A stretch of DNA of 64,000 bases from positions 1,240,001 to 1,304,000 of the forward strand of contig CAVXGZ010000008.1 in NCBI GenBank assembly GCA_963761325.1, given 5' to 3'. Shown here piece by piece: positions 25,901 through 33,443 of the stretch. The stretch comes from Streptantibioticus_C sp963761325. GTDB lineage: Bacteria > Actinomycetota > Actinomycetes > Streptomycetales > Streptomycetaceae. The position numbers and the translations under genes are program-made. The notes under the pieces are model-generated. The model was not told the origin of the DNA, searched no databases, and was given only the letters and a program-made list of their open reading frames with translations. Positions within the stretch are counted from its first letter, which is position 1; each line of letters opens with the position of its first letter.

Positions 25901-28900
25901 TCAGCGCCTCGGGCCACGCGACGTCGGTGCGGTTGGAGCCGCGCACAGCGCGTTCCCACTCCGCCGCCGGCAGGCAGCTCTCCCGGCAGTCGCCTTCCGG
26001 GTCGGCTGCCATGAGTTCGAGCACGCGCCGGTACATGTCGCCGAGCAGCAGGCCGAACGGCCGGCTGACCGTTCCGGGCTTGGCCGACAGCCGCACGGTG
26101 CCGGCCCGGTGGGTGGTGACCACGAGCTGGAAGTCGTTGGGGCTGAAGTCGATGCCGCCGTGCAGGTCGACCAGGTCGGTGTCGACCGTGTTGAAGTCGA
26201 GGTAGTTGAACAGGACGTGGTTGAACGCGCTGGTGCCGGCCGACTCCCGCCGCATCGCGGGCACCGGATAGCGCCGGTGCGACCAGAGCTCCACCTCGGT
26301 GGCGAAGACCCGCTGGATGAGGTCGAGCCAGCTTCCGGTGGACCGCTGGAACGGGAAGGGCACCGTGTTGAGGTACATGCCGAGCACCCGCTCGGCGCCG
26401 GCCACCTCCGGACGGGCGTCGCACACCAGGCCGGAGGAGAAGCTCGGTTCCGTCGTCAGCATGGACATGATGGTCAGGTGGGCGGCGTGCAGCACGCTCT
26501 TGAGCGGGACCCGGGCGCGGCTGGCCATGTTGAGCAGCGCCGGGCGCAGGTCGTGGAAGGGCACCTCGACGTCGTAGTTGGGCTGTTCCTCCCGGTCGCC
26601 GCCGCCCCAGCTCGGCGGCAGCGTCAGCGGCGGTGCGCCGGCGATGTTCCCCCGCCAGTAGTCGCGGTCCTCCACCGAGCGCAGCGACTCCAGTTCCGCC
26701 GCGATGAAGTCGGCGTACCGGACGGCGGGCAGCCGCGCGGGCTGCGGGGTGCGGCCGTCGACCAGGTCGTGGTAGCTGGTCAGCAGTTCCATGAGCATGA
26801 CGTGGTAGCCCCAGCCCTCGATCACCGGATGGCACTCGGTGATCGTGATCCACCACGCGTCGTCGGACGTGACGTGCGCGAACAGCCGCAGCAGCGGTGG
26901 CTCGGTGAAGTCGAACAGGTTCCGCCGCTCCTGCGCCATGTACCGGCGGATCTCGATCTCCTGCTCGTCCGTCCCGAGGTGGCGCAGATCCTGCGCGTCG
27001 AGCGGCATGGTGGCTTGCGCGTGTACGAGTTGCATGGGTACCGAGTACGTCGACAGGTCGAGCGAGGTCCGCAGCGCCTCGTGCCGTCCGACGACGATGG
27101 CCGCGGCCTCGCGCAGCAGGTCGAGGGAGAAGGTCCGGCCGTCCTTGATGTGGTAGCTGGTGCCGTTGTGGTACGGCGCGTCCGCGTCGGCCATCATCTC
27201 GAACACCATGCCGGCCTGGACCTGCGAGAGCGGGTAGGCGTCCACCATGCCCTCCGGCACGCGGGCGGCGTCGGCGGGGCTGAGGAGTTCGAAGGGGCGG
27301 ACCCAGGCGCGTGCCTCGGCCGGTGCGGCCCGCCCGGTCAGGAACTCGGCCAGGCCGGCGACGGTGCGCTCCTGGAACAGGTCCCGGACGGTGACGTCCA
27401 GGCCGGCCTCCCGCAGCGCGCCGACCAGCCCCACCGCGCGCATCGAGTCGCCGCCGAGGTCGAAGAAGTTGTCGAAGACGCCGATCCGGTCGACGTCCAG
27501 CGCCTGCTGCCACACCTCGGCGATGCGCGCCTCCGGGTCGGTGCGCGGCGCGACGTACTGCTCGCCGAGCGGGAGCCCGACGGCCTCCAGCCGGGTCAGC
27601 GCGCGGTGGTCCACCTTGCCGTTGGCGGTCAGCGGGAAGGAGTCCAGCGTCACGAACGTCGCCGGGATCATGTACTCGGGCAGCCGGGTGGCCAGGAACG
27701 CCCGCAGCTCCCGCAGTTCGAGCCGGTCGTCCCGCTGGACCAGGTAGGCGACGAGCCGGCCGTCGGCGGCGAGCACGACGGCGTCCTGCACACCGGGGTG
27801 CGAGGTGAGCGCCGCCTCCACCTCGGCCGGCTCGATCCGGTACCCCTTGATCTTCACCATGTTGTCGACCCGGCCGACGAAGTCGAAGTCGCCGCCTGGC
27901 AGCACGCGGACCAGGTCGCCGGTCCGGTACAGCCGGCCGCCCGGCACGGATCCGTAGGGGTCGGGCACGAACCGGTCCGCGGTCAGCGCGGGCTGGCCGT
28001 GGTAGCCGCGTGCCACGCCGACGCCGCCGACGTACTCCTCCCCCACCGCGCCGATGGGCACCGGGCGCAGCTCCGGGTCCAGGACGTACGCCGTGGTGTT
28101 GGGGATGGGACGGCCGATGGGGATCAGTTCCGTGCTCGGCGAGTCGTCGCTCAGCGGGTGGGCCGAGTTGCCGATGGTGATCTCGGTCGGGCCGTACTCG
28201 TTGATGATCCGCGCCGGGGACAGCTGCCGCCAGCGGTCCGCCAGCGAGGCGGAGAACGAGTCGCCGGCCGGCACGATCACCGAGGCCAGCGCGCTCGCGT
28301 CGGCCGAGGTGAGCCGGCTGGCCAGCAACTCCAGGTGGGACGGCGTCAGTTTGAGGAAGGAGTAGGGGCCGTGCGCGACCAGCAGGTCGGCCAGTTCGTC
28401 GGCCTCGATCCGCGGCGGCAGCAGCTGCACCGTGCGGCCGGTCATCAGCGGGACGTAGAGGTTCGGCACGGCGAGGTCGAAGGCCATGGAGGCGAACAGG
28501 GGCGTGCCGTACGGCGACGAGCCGGCGTAGGTCTCCGCCGCCCAGTACAGGTAGTTGGCCAGGCCGCGGTGGGTGACGAGCACGCCCTTCGGCCGGCCGG
28601 TGGTGCCCGAGGTGTAGACGAGGTAGGCGAGCCCGTCCGGGTCGGTGTCGGCCTCGGTGTCGGCCGGCAGCCGCTCCAGCGCGGATCGTTCGCGGTCGAC
28701 GACCACGTGTGTTCCGGAGTGGATGTCCGCGACGGTGCCGGCCACCGCCTCCTCGGTGATGACCACCTTCGCCCCGGAGTCGGCGAGGATGTAGCCCATC
28801 CGGTCGGCCGGCTGGCTCGGGTCGACCGGCACGTACGCCCCGCCCGCCTTCCACACCGCGAGCAGCGCGACGGGCAGGTCGGGACCGCGATCGAGGCACA

Positions 28901-30503
28901 CCCCGACGACGCTCTCCGCCCGCACCCCCACCTCGCGCAGCCGGGCGGCCAACTGACCGGCCCGCCGGTCCAGTTCGGCGTAGGTGAGGGTGTCCCCGCC
29001 CGCCGCCAGGGCGATCGCGTCCGGTGTCGCCAGCGCCTGGGAGCGGATCGCCGCCGGCACGGACGCCGAGGGCATCGCCAGCTCGGTGCGGTTCCACTCG
29101 TCGAGCAGCAGGCTCCGCTCCGCCGGGCTGAGGATGTCCAACGCCGACAGCCGGGTGTCCGGCGCGTCGACCGCGGATTCCAGCAGCCGGACGTAGTTCG
29201 CCGTCAGCCGCTCGACGGTCGAGCGGTCGAACAGCTCGGTGGCGTACTCCACGACGCCGGCCATGGCGCCGTCCGCGCCGTCGCCCATCTGCATGGTGAG
29301 GTCGAACTTGGCCACCCGGCCGGCGACCTGGAGCTGCTCGACCTCGATGCCGGCCATCCGCGGTGCGACGGGCGAGGTGTCCATCATGTCGAACATGACC
29401 TGGAACAGCGGTGTCCGGGACAGGTCCCGTCGTTGGTCGACGGAGCTCACCAGCCGGTCGATGGGCACGTCCTGGTGGTCCAGCGCGTCCAGCACGGCGT
29501 CCCGGTTGCGGTCCAGGGCGGCGCCGAACGACGGGTCGCCCTCCCACGGAGTGCGCAGGACCAGGGTGTTGAGCAGGAAGCCCATCATCCGCCGCAACTC
29601 GGCGCGGTTGCGGCGCGACAGGGCGCTGCCGACCGCGATGTCGTCCTGCCCGGACAACCTGCGCAGCAGTACCTGGAACGCGGTGAGCACGGTGGTGAAC
29701 ACCGTCGTGTTGTGCGCCTGCGCCAGGGCGCGGACGCGGTCCGCGAGGCCGGCGGGCACGGTGAACTCGACCCGGTCGCCCGCCCAGGCGCGCACCGCGG
29801 ACCGCGGCCGGTCGGTCGGCAGGTCGAGCGGTTCCAGCCCGGCCAGCCGGCGCTGCCAGTATCCGAGCTGGCGCTCCAGCGCCTTGCCGGACAACTGCTC
29901 GCGCTGCCATGCCGCGTAGTCGACGTACTGCACGGCCGGCGGCTCGGCGGCCGCGTCGGAGCCGTACTGCGCCGCGAGTTCGTCCATGAGGACCGCGACG
30001 GCCGTGTCGTCGCAGGCGACGTGGTGCAGCACCACCACGAGAAGGTGGTCCCGCGCGTCGATCCGCACCAGCTTGGCCCGCACGGGATGCTCGCGCGCGA
30101 GATCCATCGGCGCCCGCAGTTCCTCCCTGGCGAGCGCGACGGCCTCCTCCAGGCCCGGCGCGTCCGCGTGGCGGATACCGTCCTCGGGCGGGGTGTCGAT
30201 GACCGGCTCCGGCTCGCCGCCGTCGAGGCGGAAGCGGGTGCGCAGGATCTCGTGGCGTTCGAGGAGGCGGTGCCACGCCTGGTCCAGGGCGTGGTGATCG
30301 AGTTCGCCGCGCAGCCGCAGGACGAGCGGCACCAGGTAGGCGGGGCTCTCCGGTTCGAGCTGGCTCAGGAACAGCAGTCTCTGCTGGTCGAACGAGAGCG
30401 GCAGCTTCCCGCCGCGATCGATCGGCTGGATCGACGAGCGCCGCCGCGGCTCCCGGCCGGAGCGGCCCGCGGTGCCCTGTCGCGTGTCCTTCTCAACCGC
30501 CAT
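22962..30503 (-). CDS. Two-module NRPS, C-A-PCP-C-A-PCP, with C-terminal beta-lactamase/PBP-like offloading domain
   Basis: 2513 residues. C1 (about 35-460) has HHVACDD from His160. A1 (about 480-980) has VYTSGTTGRPKG near 628. PCP1 carries Ser1020 (LGGDS). C2 (about 1080-1510) has a degenerate active site, ECHPVIEG (Cys1224, His1225, Glu1229 in place of HHxxxDG). A2 (about 1540-2010); PCP2 Ser2080 (LGGYS). After an Ala/Pro linker, residues about 2150-2513 form a serine beta-lactamase/PBP-like domain with Ser2209-Leu-Ser-Lys2212, a YSGAN in the YxN position and HAGTGTGY in the KTG position. This fold is used by SurE-type peptide cyclases, which are normally separate proteins. My pocket readings are D-L-P-K-I-P-E-I-G-K (A1) and D-L-P-K-F-V-E-V-G-K (A2), nearest in pattern to Asn codes (DLTKVGEVGK) but not identical. 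No epimerisation domain is seen. It is downstream of MbtH in the same operon and, by its end domain, should be the last assembly-line protein. Confidence 0.9.
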   Translation of the reverse strand: MAVEKDTRQGTAGRSGREPRRRSSIQPIDRGGKLPLSFDQQRLLFLSQLEPESPAYLVPLVLRLRGELDHHALDQAWHRLLERHEILRTRFRLDGGEPEPVIDTPPEDGIRHADAPGLEEAVALAREELRAPMDLAREHPVRAKLVRIDARDHLLVVVLHHVACDDTAVAVLMDELAAQYGSDAAAEPPAVQYVDYAAWQREQLSGKALERQLGYWQRRLAGLEPLDLPTDRPRSAVRAWAGDRVEFTVPAGLADRVRALAQAHNTTVFTTVLTAFQVLLRRLSGQDDIAVGSALSRRNRAELRRMMGFLLNTLVLRTPWEGDPSFGAALDRNRDAVLDALDHQDVPIDRLVSSVDQRRDLSRTPLFQVMFDMMDTSPVAPRMAGIEVEQLQVAGRVAKFDLTMQMGDGADGAMAGVVEYATELFDRSTVERLTANYVRLLESAVDAPDTRLSALDILSPAERSLLLDEWNRTELAMPSASVPAAIRSQALATPDAIALAAGGDTLTYAELDRRAGQLAARLREVGVRAESVVGVCLDRGPDLPVALLAVWKAGGAYVPVDPSQPADRMGYILADSGAKVVITEEAVAGTVADIHSGTHVVVDRERSALERLPADTEADTDPDGLAYLVYTSGTTGRPKGVLVTHRGLANYLYWAAETYAGSSPYGTPLFASMAFDLAVPNLYVPLMTGRTVQLLPPRIEADELADLLVAHGPYSFLKLTPSHLELLASRLTSADASALASVIVPAGDSFSASLADRWRQLSPARIINEYGPTEITIGNSAHPLSDDSPSTELIPIGRPIPNTTAYVLDPELRPVPIGAVGEEYVGGVGVARGYHGQPALTADRFVPDPYGSVPGGRLYRTGDLVRVLPGGDFDFVGRVDNMVKIKGYRIEPAEVEAALTSHPGVQDAVVLAADGRLVAYLVQRDDRLELRELRAFLATRLPEYMIPATFVTLDSFPLTANGKVDHRALTRLEAVGLPLGEQYVAPRTDPEARIAEVWQQALDVDRIGVFDNFFDLGGDSMRAVGLVGALREAGLDVTVRDLFQERTVAGLAEFLTGRAAPAEARAWVRPFELLSPADAARVPEGMVDAYPLSQVQAGMVFEMMADADAPYHNGTSYHIKDGRTFSLDLLREAAAIVVGRHEALRTSLDLSTYSVPMQLVHAQATMPLDAQDLRHLGTDEQEIEIRRYMAQERRNLFDFTEPPLLRLFAHVTSDDAWWITITECHPVIEGWGYHVMLMELLTSYHDLVDGRTPQPARLPAVRYADFIAAELESLRSVEDRDYWRGNIAGAPPLTLPPSWGGGDREEQPNYDVEVPFHDLRPALLNMASRARVPLKSVLHAAHLTIMSMLTTEPSFSSGLVCDARPEVAGAERVLGMYLNTVPFPFQRSTGSWLDLIQRVFATEVELWSHRRYPVPAMRRESAGTSAFNHVLFNYLDFNTVDTDLVDLHGGIDFSPNDFQLVVTTHRAGTVRLSAKPGTVSRPFGLLLGDMYRRVLELMAADPEGDCRESCLPAAEWERAVRGSNRTDVAWPEALTHQLFEAQVRRAPDSVAVIDTDGSTVTYRELNERANQLAWHLRGLGVAAEQFVGICVDHSVEMFAGLLGILKSGAAYLPLDATHPADRVGYMMADAGVRILVVTERTRGALPVGDCHVVSLDGDLETISAEPVTDPEPCTTPDNLVYAMYTSGSTGRPKGVMISHRGLNNYLLWAVDGYGLKGEHGAPMLGSIAFDLSVPNFFLPLIGGRDVTLLPPDPSLAALGELLRKPDDFSLLKITPGHLDVLRATVSEGERVTSVRTFVVGADEVKPETMAAWQRHAPDSRLINEYGPTETVVGCSIYTIGEDFDPSVPVPIGKPIANIRMYVLDESLNPLPTGVAGELFIGGVGVARGYLNRPGLTAEKFLPDPFAAVPGGRLYRTGDLARLLPSGDLEFLGRIDNQVKIRGYRVELGEIEARLLLHPAISEAVVAARPDRSGGKRLVAYVVPAGPAPQAVELRRFLGEALPDYMVPAVFAVLDALPLSAGGKVDRANLPEPRSSRSTDDHTYVAPRTPTEQALARIWADTLQVERVGVRDAMIDLGGYSLAALRVAGLVRAELDGGISVTSMLQATTVEEQARRLDERRAAGLARPVAQGRPAAEPAPATAAQPSARVWSAASGPDDALLAGLAEHKVPGVSVALFSGGDIIDTWQLGVRHAGTDTPVTAGTAFHCSSLSKHVTTLVVLAMAAEGRLGLDTDVADYLRTWRLLDVAGRPVPVTLRQLLTHTAGLPYAGYPGYHPAGPRPELVDLLEGRPPALHPALRIEPEWSGRFRYSGANFAVVQQVLTDLAGEPYPELARRLVLDPLGLRNTSFDQSYPELSAEPVAHGHDERAEPIDGGWRAVPEAAACGLWTTPTDLATVALALRREALGNGPGLFTPELAREMLTDQVGVGYGLGVVLHEQGLLYGHAGTGTGYRAVSAADMSTASGLVVMTNGDNGDEVIELVAESASRRHPALSWAAELFLWVRITRRLAASGG

Positions 30504-30505
30504 GG

Positions 30506-30754
30506 CTAGCGCCCCCGCTCACTTGTCTCGACCTGGTCCGCCGTGCCCTGGCCCTCCTGGGACCGCGCCATCCGCTCGCGCAGGCTCAGCGGGCGCATGT
30601 CCGTCCACACGCGGCCGATGTGGTCCAGGCATTCCTGCCGCGTGCCGACCACACCCGCCAGACGCCACCCGGCCGGGCTTTTCCGCTCCGCCGGCCAGAT
30701 CGAATACTGCTCTTCGTCATTGAGAACCACGCTGTAGGCACGCGCGTCGTGCAT
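30506..30754 (-). CDS. MbtH-like NRPS chaperone, first copy
   Basis: 82 residues with the family signature: NDEEQYSIWP near the N-terminus, an SPAGW turn, and HIGRVWTDMRPLSLRERM. MbtH proteins bind adenylation domains and are needed for their solubility or activity. The ATG at 30752-30754 has AGGGG six bases upstream. The stop is two bases from the NRPS start, so the two are co-translated and this copy most likely serves that NRPS. Confidence 0.95.
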   Translation of the reverse strand: MHDARAYSVVLNDEEQYSIWPAERKSPAGWRLAGVVGTRQECLDHIGRVWTDMRPLSLRERMARSQEGQGTADQVETSERGR

Positions 30755-30812
30755 GATCACCCCTAAACACACTTGGAACTCGGGTCAGCGAGAAAAGTCG
30801 GAACTCGGGAGT

Positions 30813-32099
30813 TCAACTCTTGTTGACGGATTCCGGCACGACCTTGATGCCGGAAATGGGGGACAGCAAAAGCCACAGGCTGCCGAGCGCACCGCAGATA
30901 CCCGCGGTCAGCAGGGTCGGCCGCATGCCGATCCCCGATCCCAGCCAGCCGCCGACCAGCGCGCCGAGCGGCCGGCAGCCGTAGTTGACCGCGCTGTAGG
31001 CGCCGGAGACCCGGCTGCGCAGGCTGTCGGGGGTCACCGCGGCCCTGAGCGAGCTGTTGGCGATGTCGAAGAACATCACGCCCATGCCCGACAGGAACTC
31101 CATCGCACCGAGCAGCACGGCGCTCTTCCAGTGGGCGCCGCCGGCCGCCGTCAGGAGCACCAGCGGGCTGGGGTAGAGCGCGGCTCCCAGGGTGATCGTC
31201 CAGCCGAGGCCGATGACGTCGACGACCTTGCGCGTCACGACCGCGCCGATCAGGCCGCCCGCCGCGCCCAGCCCGAGGGAGAGGCCGATCGTGCCCGCCG
31301 ACAGGCCCAGTTCACGGTTGGCGAACAGGATGATGATTGCCTGCGCGGCGTACATGAAGAAGTTCATCGTGGTGGAACAGGCCAGGCTGGCGCGCAGGAT
31401 GGAGTGCCGGAAGATGAAGCGGCCGCCGGCGGCCATCCTGGTGCGCAGCGGCAGGTGGGCGTCGGAGGCGGGCGGCAGCTCCTTCGTCCTGACGCAGCTG
31501 ATCATGGCCGCGGAGAACAGGAAGGAGACCGCGTCCACGGCCACCGCGAAGGGCGCCGTGATCGCCTGGATCAGCGCGCCGCCCACCGCGGGCCCGGCGA
31601 CGAACGACGCCGACCGGCTCGTGTTCAGCTTGCTGTTGGCGCTCACGTAGCCGGACCGGGGTATCAGCGTCACGAAGAACGTCGGGTACGCGACGTCGAA
31701 CACCGTCTGCCCCACGCCGGTCACCGCGCCGACGATGTAGAGCTGCCCCAGCCCGAGCCGACCGAACGAGTAGGCGAGCGGCAGGCTCAACAGCGCGACG
31801 GCGCGCAGCACATCGGCCGCGACGAGCAGCAGCCGCTTGTGGGTGCGGGAGTCGACCCAGGCGCCGACGGCCGGCGCCACCGTGTTCGGCAGCCAGATCA
31901 GCGCGGTCAGCAGCGACGCCTGCCGCGCGTCCGCGTGCAGCAGGGCCACCGCGATGAGCGGCAGGGCCAGTTCACTGATCCGGTCGCCGAACTGCGAAAC
32001 GGTCTGTCCCAGCCAGAAGACGCCGAACCGGCGGTCGGCTCGGCGAACCACCTCGGTCGTTCCCGGTGCCGCCGATTTCACCTGTTGTGGGCCGTCCAC
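30813..32099 (-). CDS. MFS exporter (MFS_3 / enterobactin-exporter type)
   Basis: 428 residues with 12 predicted membrane segments in two halves. Characteristic stretches are FGVFWLGQTVSQFGDRISEL at the start of segment 1, the loop AVGAWVDSRTHKR between segments 2 and 3, and a second half from FFMYAAQAIIILFANRELGL. This subfamily often exports siderophores and peptides. The GTG at 32097-32099 is chosen because GGAGG ends five bases before it; the TTG at 32111 is part of that ribosome site. It is first in a co-directional run with MbtH, NRPS, PCP and A enzyme, 58 bp ahead of MbtH. A short palindrome, GAACTCCCGAGTTC, overlaps its stop. The likely role is product export or self-protection. Confidence 0.85.
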   Translation of the reverse strand: MDGPQQVKSAAPGTTEVVRRADRRFGVFWLGQTVSQFGDRISELALPLIAVALLHADARQASLLTALIWLPNTVAPAVGAWVDSRTHKRLLLVAADVLRAVALLSLPLAYSFGRLGLGQLYIVGAVTGVGQTVFDVAYPTFFVTLIPRSGYVSANSKLNTSRSASFVAGPAVGGALIQAITAPFAVAVDAVSFLFSAAMISCVRTKELPPASDAHLPLRTRMAAGGRFIFRHSILRASLACSTTMNFFMYAAQAIIILFANRELGLSAGTIGLSLGLGAAGGLIGAVVTRKVVDVIGLGWTITLGAALYPSPLVLLTAAGGAHWKSAVLLGAMEFLSGMGVMFFDIANSSLRAAVTPDSLRSRVSGAYSAVNYGCRPLGALVGGWLGSGIGMRPTLLTAGICGALGSLWLLLSPISGIKVVPESVNKS

Positions 32100-32360
32100 G
32101 ACGTCCTCCAATCGGCTGACTCGCAGCCCGGTTCGTCGTGCCAGTGTGCTCTACCGGTGCAATGCGACGACAGCGATGCGGCCCGGGAAGTCATCGGGAG
32201 TTTTTCCCGGCCGATCGGGATCGCCTGCCATTGCCAAGCAAAGTCCGACCGGACACGATCGATGCGTTGAAAGGCAATGATGTTGTCGTGTTGGGAATAC
32301 CGAATGACCCGAATGACCCCGTGAAGTTCGCGACGGACAAACCGGAAAGTGGTGCTTGGT
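32100..32360. promoter_or_regulatory. Divergent promoter region of the two NRPS operons
   Basis: This 261-bp gap separates the minus-strand exporter/NRPS operon from the plus-strand oxygenase/NRPS operon and should hold both promoters. The 9-mer GAATGACCC is perfectly repeated in tandem at 32302-32310 and 32311-32319, about 42 bp before the oxygenase start. SARP operators are direct repeats, but normally with a period of 11 or 22 bp, so the fit is incomplete. Confidence 0.5.
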
Positions 32361-33311
32361 ATGGAGATGGCGCTCGCCCAGGAAACCACTGACGCGATCG
32401 CTGCACTCGCCGCTGAGGTCTCGGTCGCCGGCCCCGGTCTCGTGGACCACCCGGAGTGGCTCGCGTCCGCTCGCCGAGCGTCGTGCCGGCTGCCGGTGAA
32501 GCTGCTCGAGGCGCTGCGCGACTTCCGGCACGACCCCGGACCGGACGCCGTGCTGCTGCTGCACGGCTTCCCGATACGGGACGAGGACCTTCCGGCCACA
32601 CCGACCGTGGCCGAGTCGGTGGCGACCCACGCGACCCCGAGCGCGTCCATGCTCGCCATGACCAACGCGCAGCTCGGCGAACTGGTGGCCTTCCGGGCCG
32701 AGAAGTCCGGTGCGCTGATCCAGGACGTGGTGCCGGTTCCCCACCGGGAGCAGGACCAGAGCAACGCCGGCTCGGTCCTGCTGCAGATGCACGTGGAGAA
32801 CGCCTTCCATCCGCACCGGCCCGACATGGTCGCGCTGTTATGCCTGCGCGGCGACCGGGACGGCCGCGGCGCCCTCACCGTCGCCTCGATCCGCAACGCG
32901 CTGCCGCTGCTGTCCCCCAAGGCCCGCAAGGTGCTCGCCACCCGCTCGTTCGTCACCGAGCCACCGCCCTCCTTCGGGACCGGCGCCGCGCTCGCCTCCG
33001 ACCACGCGGTCCTGGACGGCGACTTCGACGATCCCGACCTGCAGGTGGACTTCTTCAGCACCAAACCGTTGGACGAGATGGCCGCCGCGGCGATGAACGA
33101 GCTGGCGGAGGCGCTGCAGGCGGTCACCCAGCAGGTGGAGCTGCGCTCGGGCGACATGGCCATCCTGGACAACCGTCTGACGGTGCACGGCCGTACCGCG
33201 TTCAGTCCGTACTACGACGGCCGGGACCGCTGGCTGCAACGGGCCTTCGTGCATCTCAACCACCGCGACTCCCGGGCCATGCGTCCCCATGGGCACTGCG
33301 TTCTGGAGTGA
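32361..33311 (+). CDS. Fe(II)/2-oxoglutarate oxygenase, AsnO/VioC (clavaminate synthase-like) type
   Basis: 316 residues. The iron-binding set is visible: His144-Val-Glu146 in MHVENAFHPHRPDMVAL, and the distal His276 in LTVHGRTAF, followed by YDGRDRWLQR whose Arg should hold 2-oxoglutarate. The HxE form and the NAFHPHRPD neighbourhood are typical of amino acid beta-hydroxylases such as AsnO (Asn) and VioC (Arg). It precedes the NRPS at 33444, so it probably supplies a beta-hydroxylated amino acid, perhaps hydroxy-Asn given the Asn-like pockets of the other NRPS. A TTA codon (Leu160, 32838-32840) makes it dependent on the bldA tRNA in streptomycetes. The start is uncertain: the ATG at 32361 is preferred over the GTGs at 32349 and 32352 and the ATG at 32367. 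Confidence 0.85.
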   Translation: MEMALAQETTDAIAALAAEVSVAGPGLVDHPEWLASARRASCRLPVKLLEALRDFRHDPGPDAVLLLHGFPIRDEDLPATPTVAESVATHATPSASMLAMTNAQLGELVAFRAEKSGALIQDVVPVPHREQDQSNAGSVLLQMHVENAFHPHRPDMVALLCLRGDRDGRGALTVASIRNALPLLSPKARKVLATRSFVTEPPPSFGTGAALASDHAVLDGDFDDPDLQVDFFSTKPLDEMAAAAMNELAEALQAVTQQVELRSGDMAILDNRLTVHGRTAFSPYYDGRDRWLQRAFVHLNHRDSRAMRPHGHCVLE

Positions 33312-33443
33312 GACCGCCGCCGCGGTGAGCGCGGCCGCGTGGTGGCGCGGGCCGCCGGCGGACAACCCATCCCGAACGGATCGACCCGGCCCATCGACCG
33401 CCGATCCGCTTCCCCCACTACTGCGCCAGCACGGAGGACTTCT

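Noticed and set aside
23037..30509. A 2490-codon open frame on the plus strand opposite the large NRPS
   Set aside because: It mirrors the NRPS codon structure, its product is Arg/His/Gly/Val-rich without domains, and no ribosome site is present; a typical antisense shadow in high-GC DNA.
32097..32111. TTG start for the MFS exporter
   Set aside because: The TTG overlaps the GGAGG that serves the GTG at 32097-32099.
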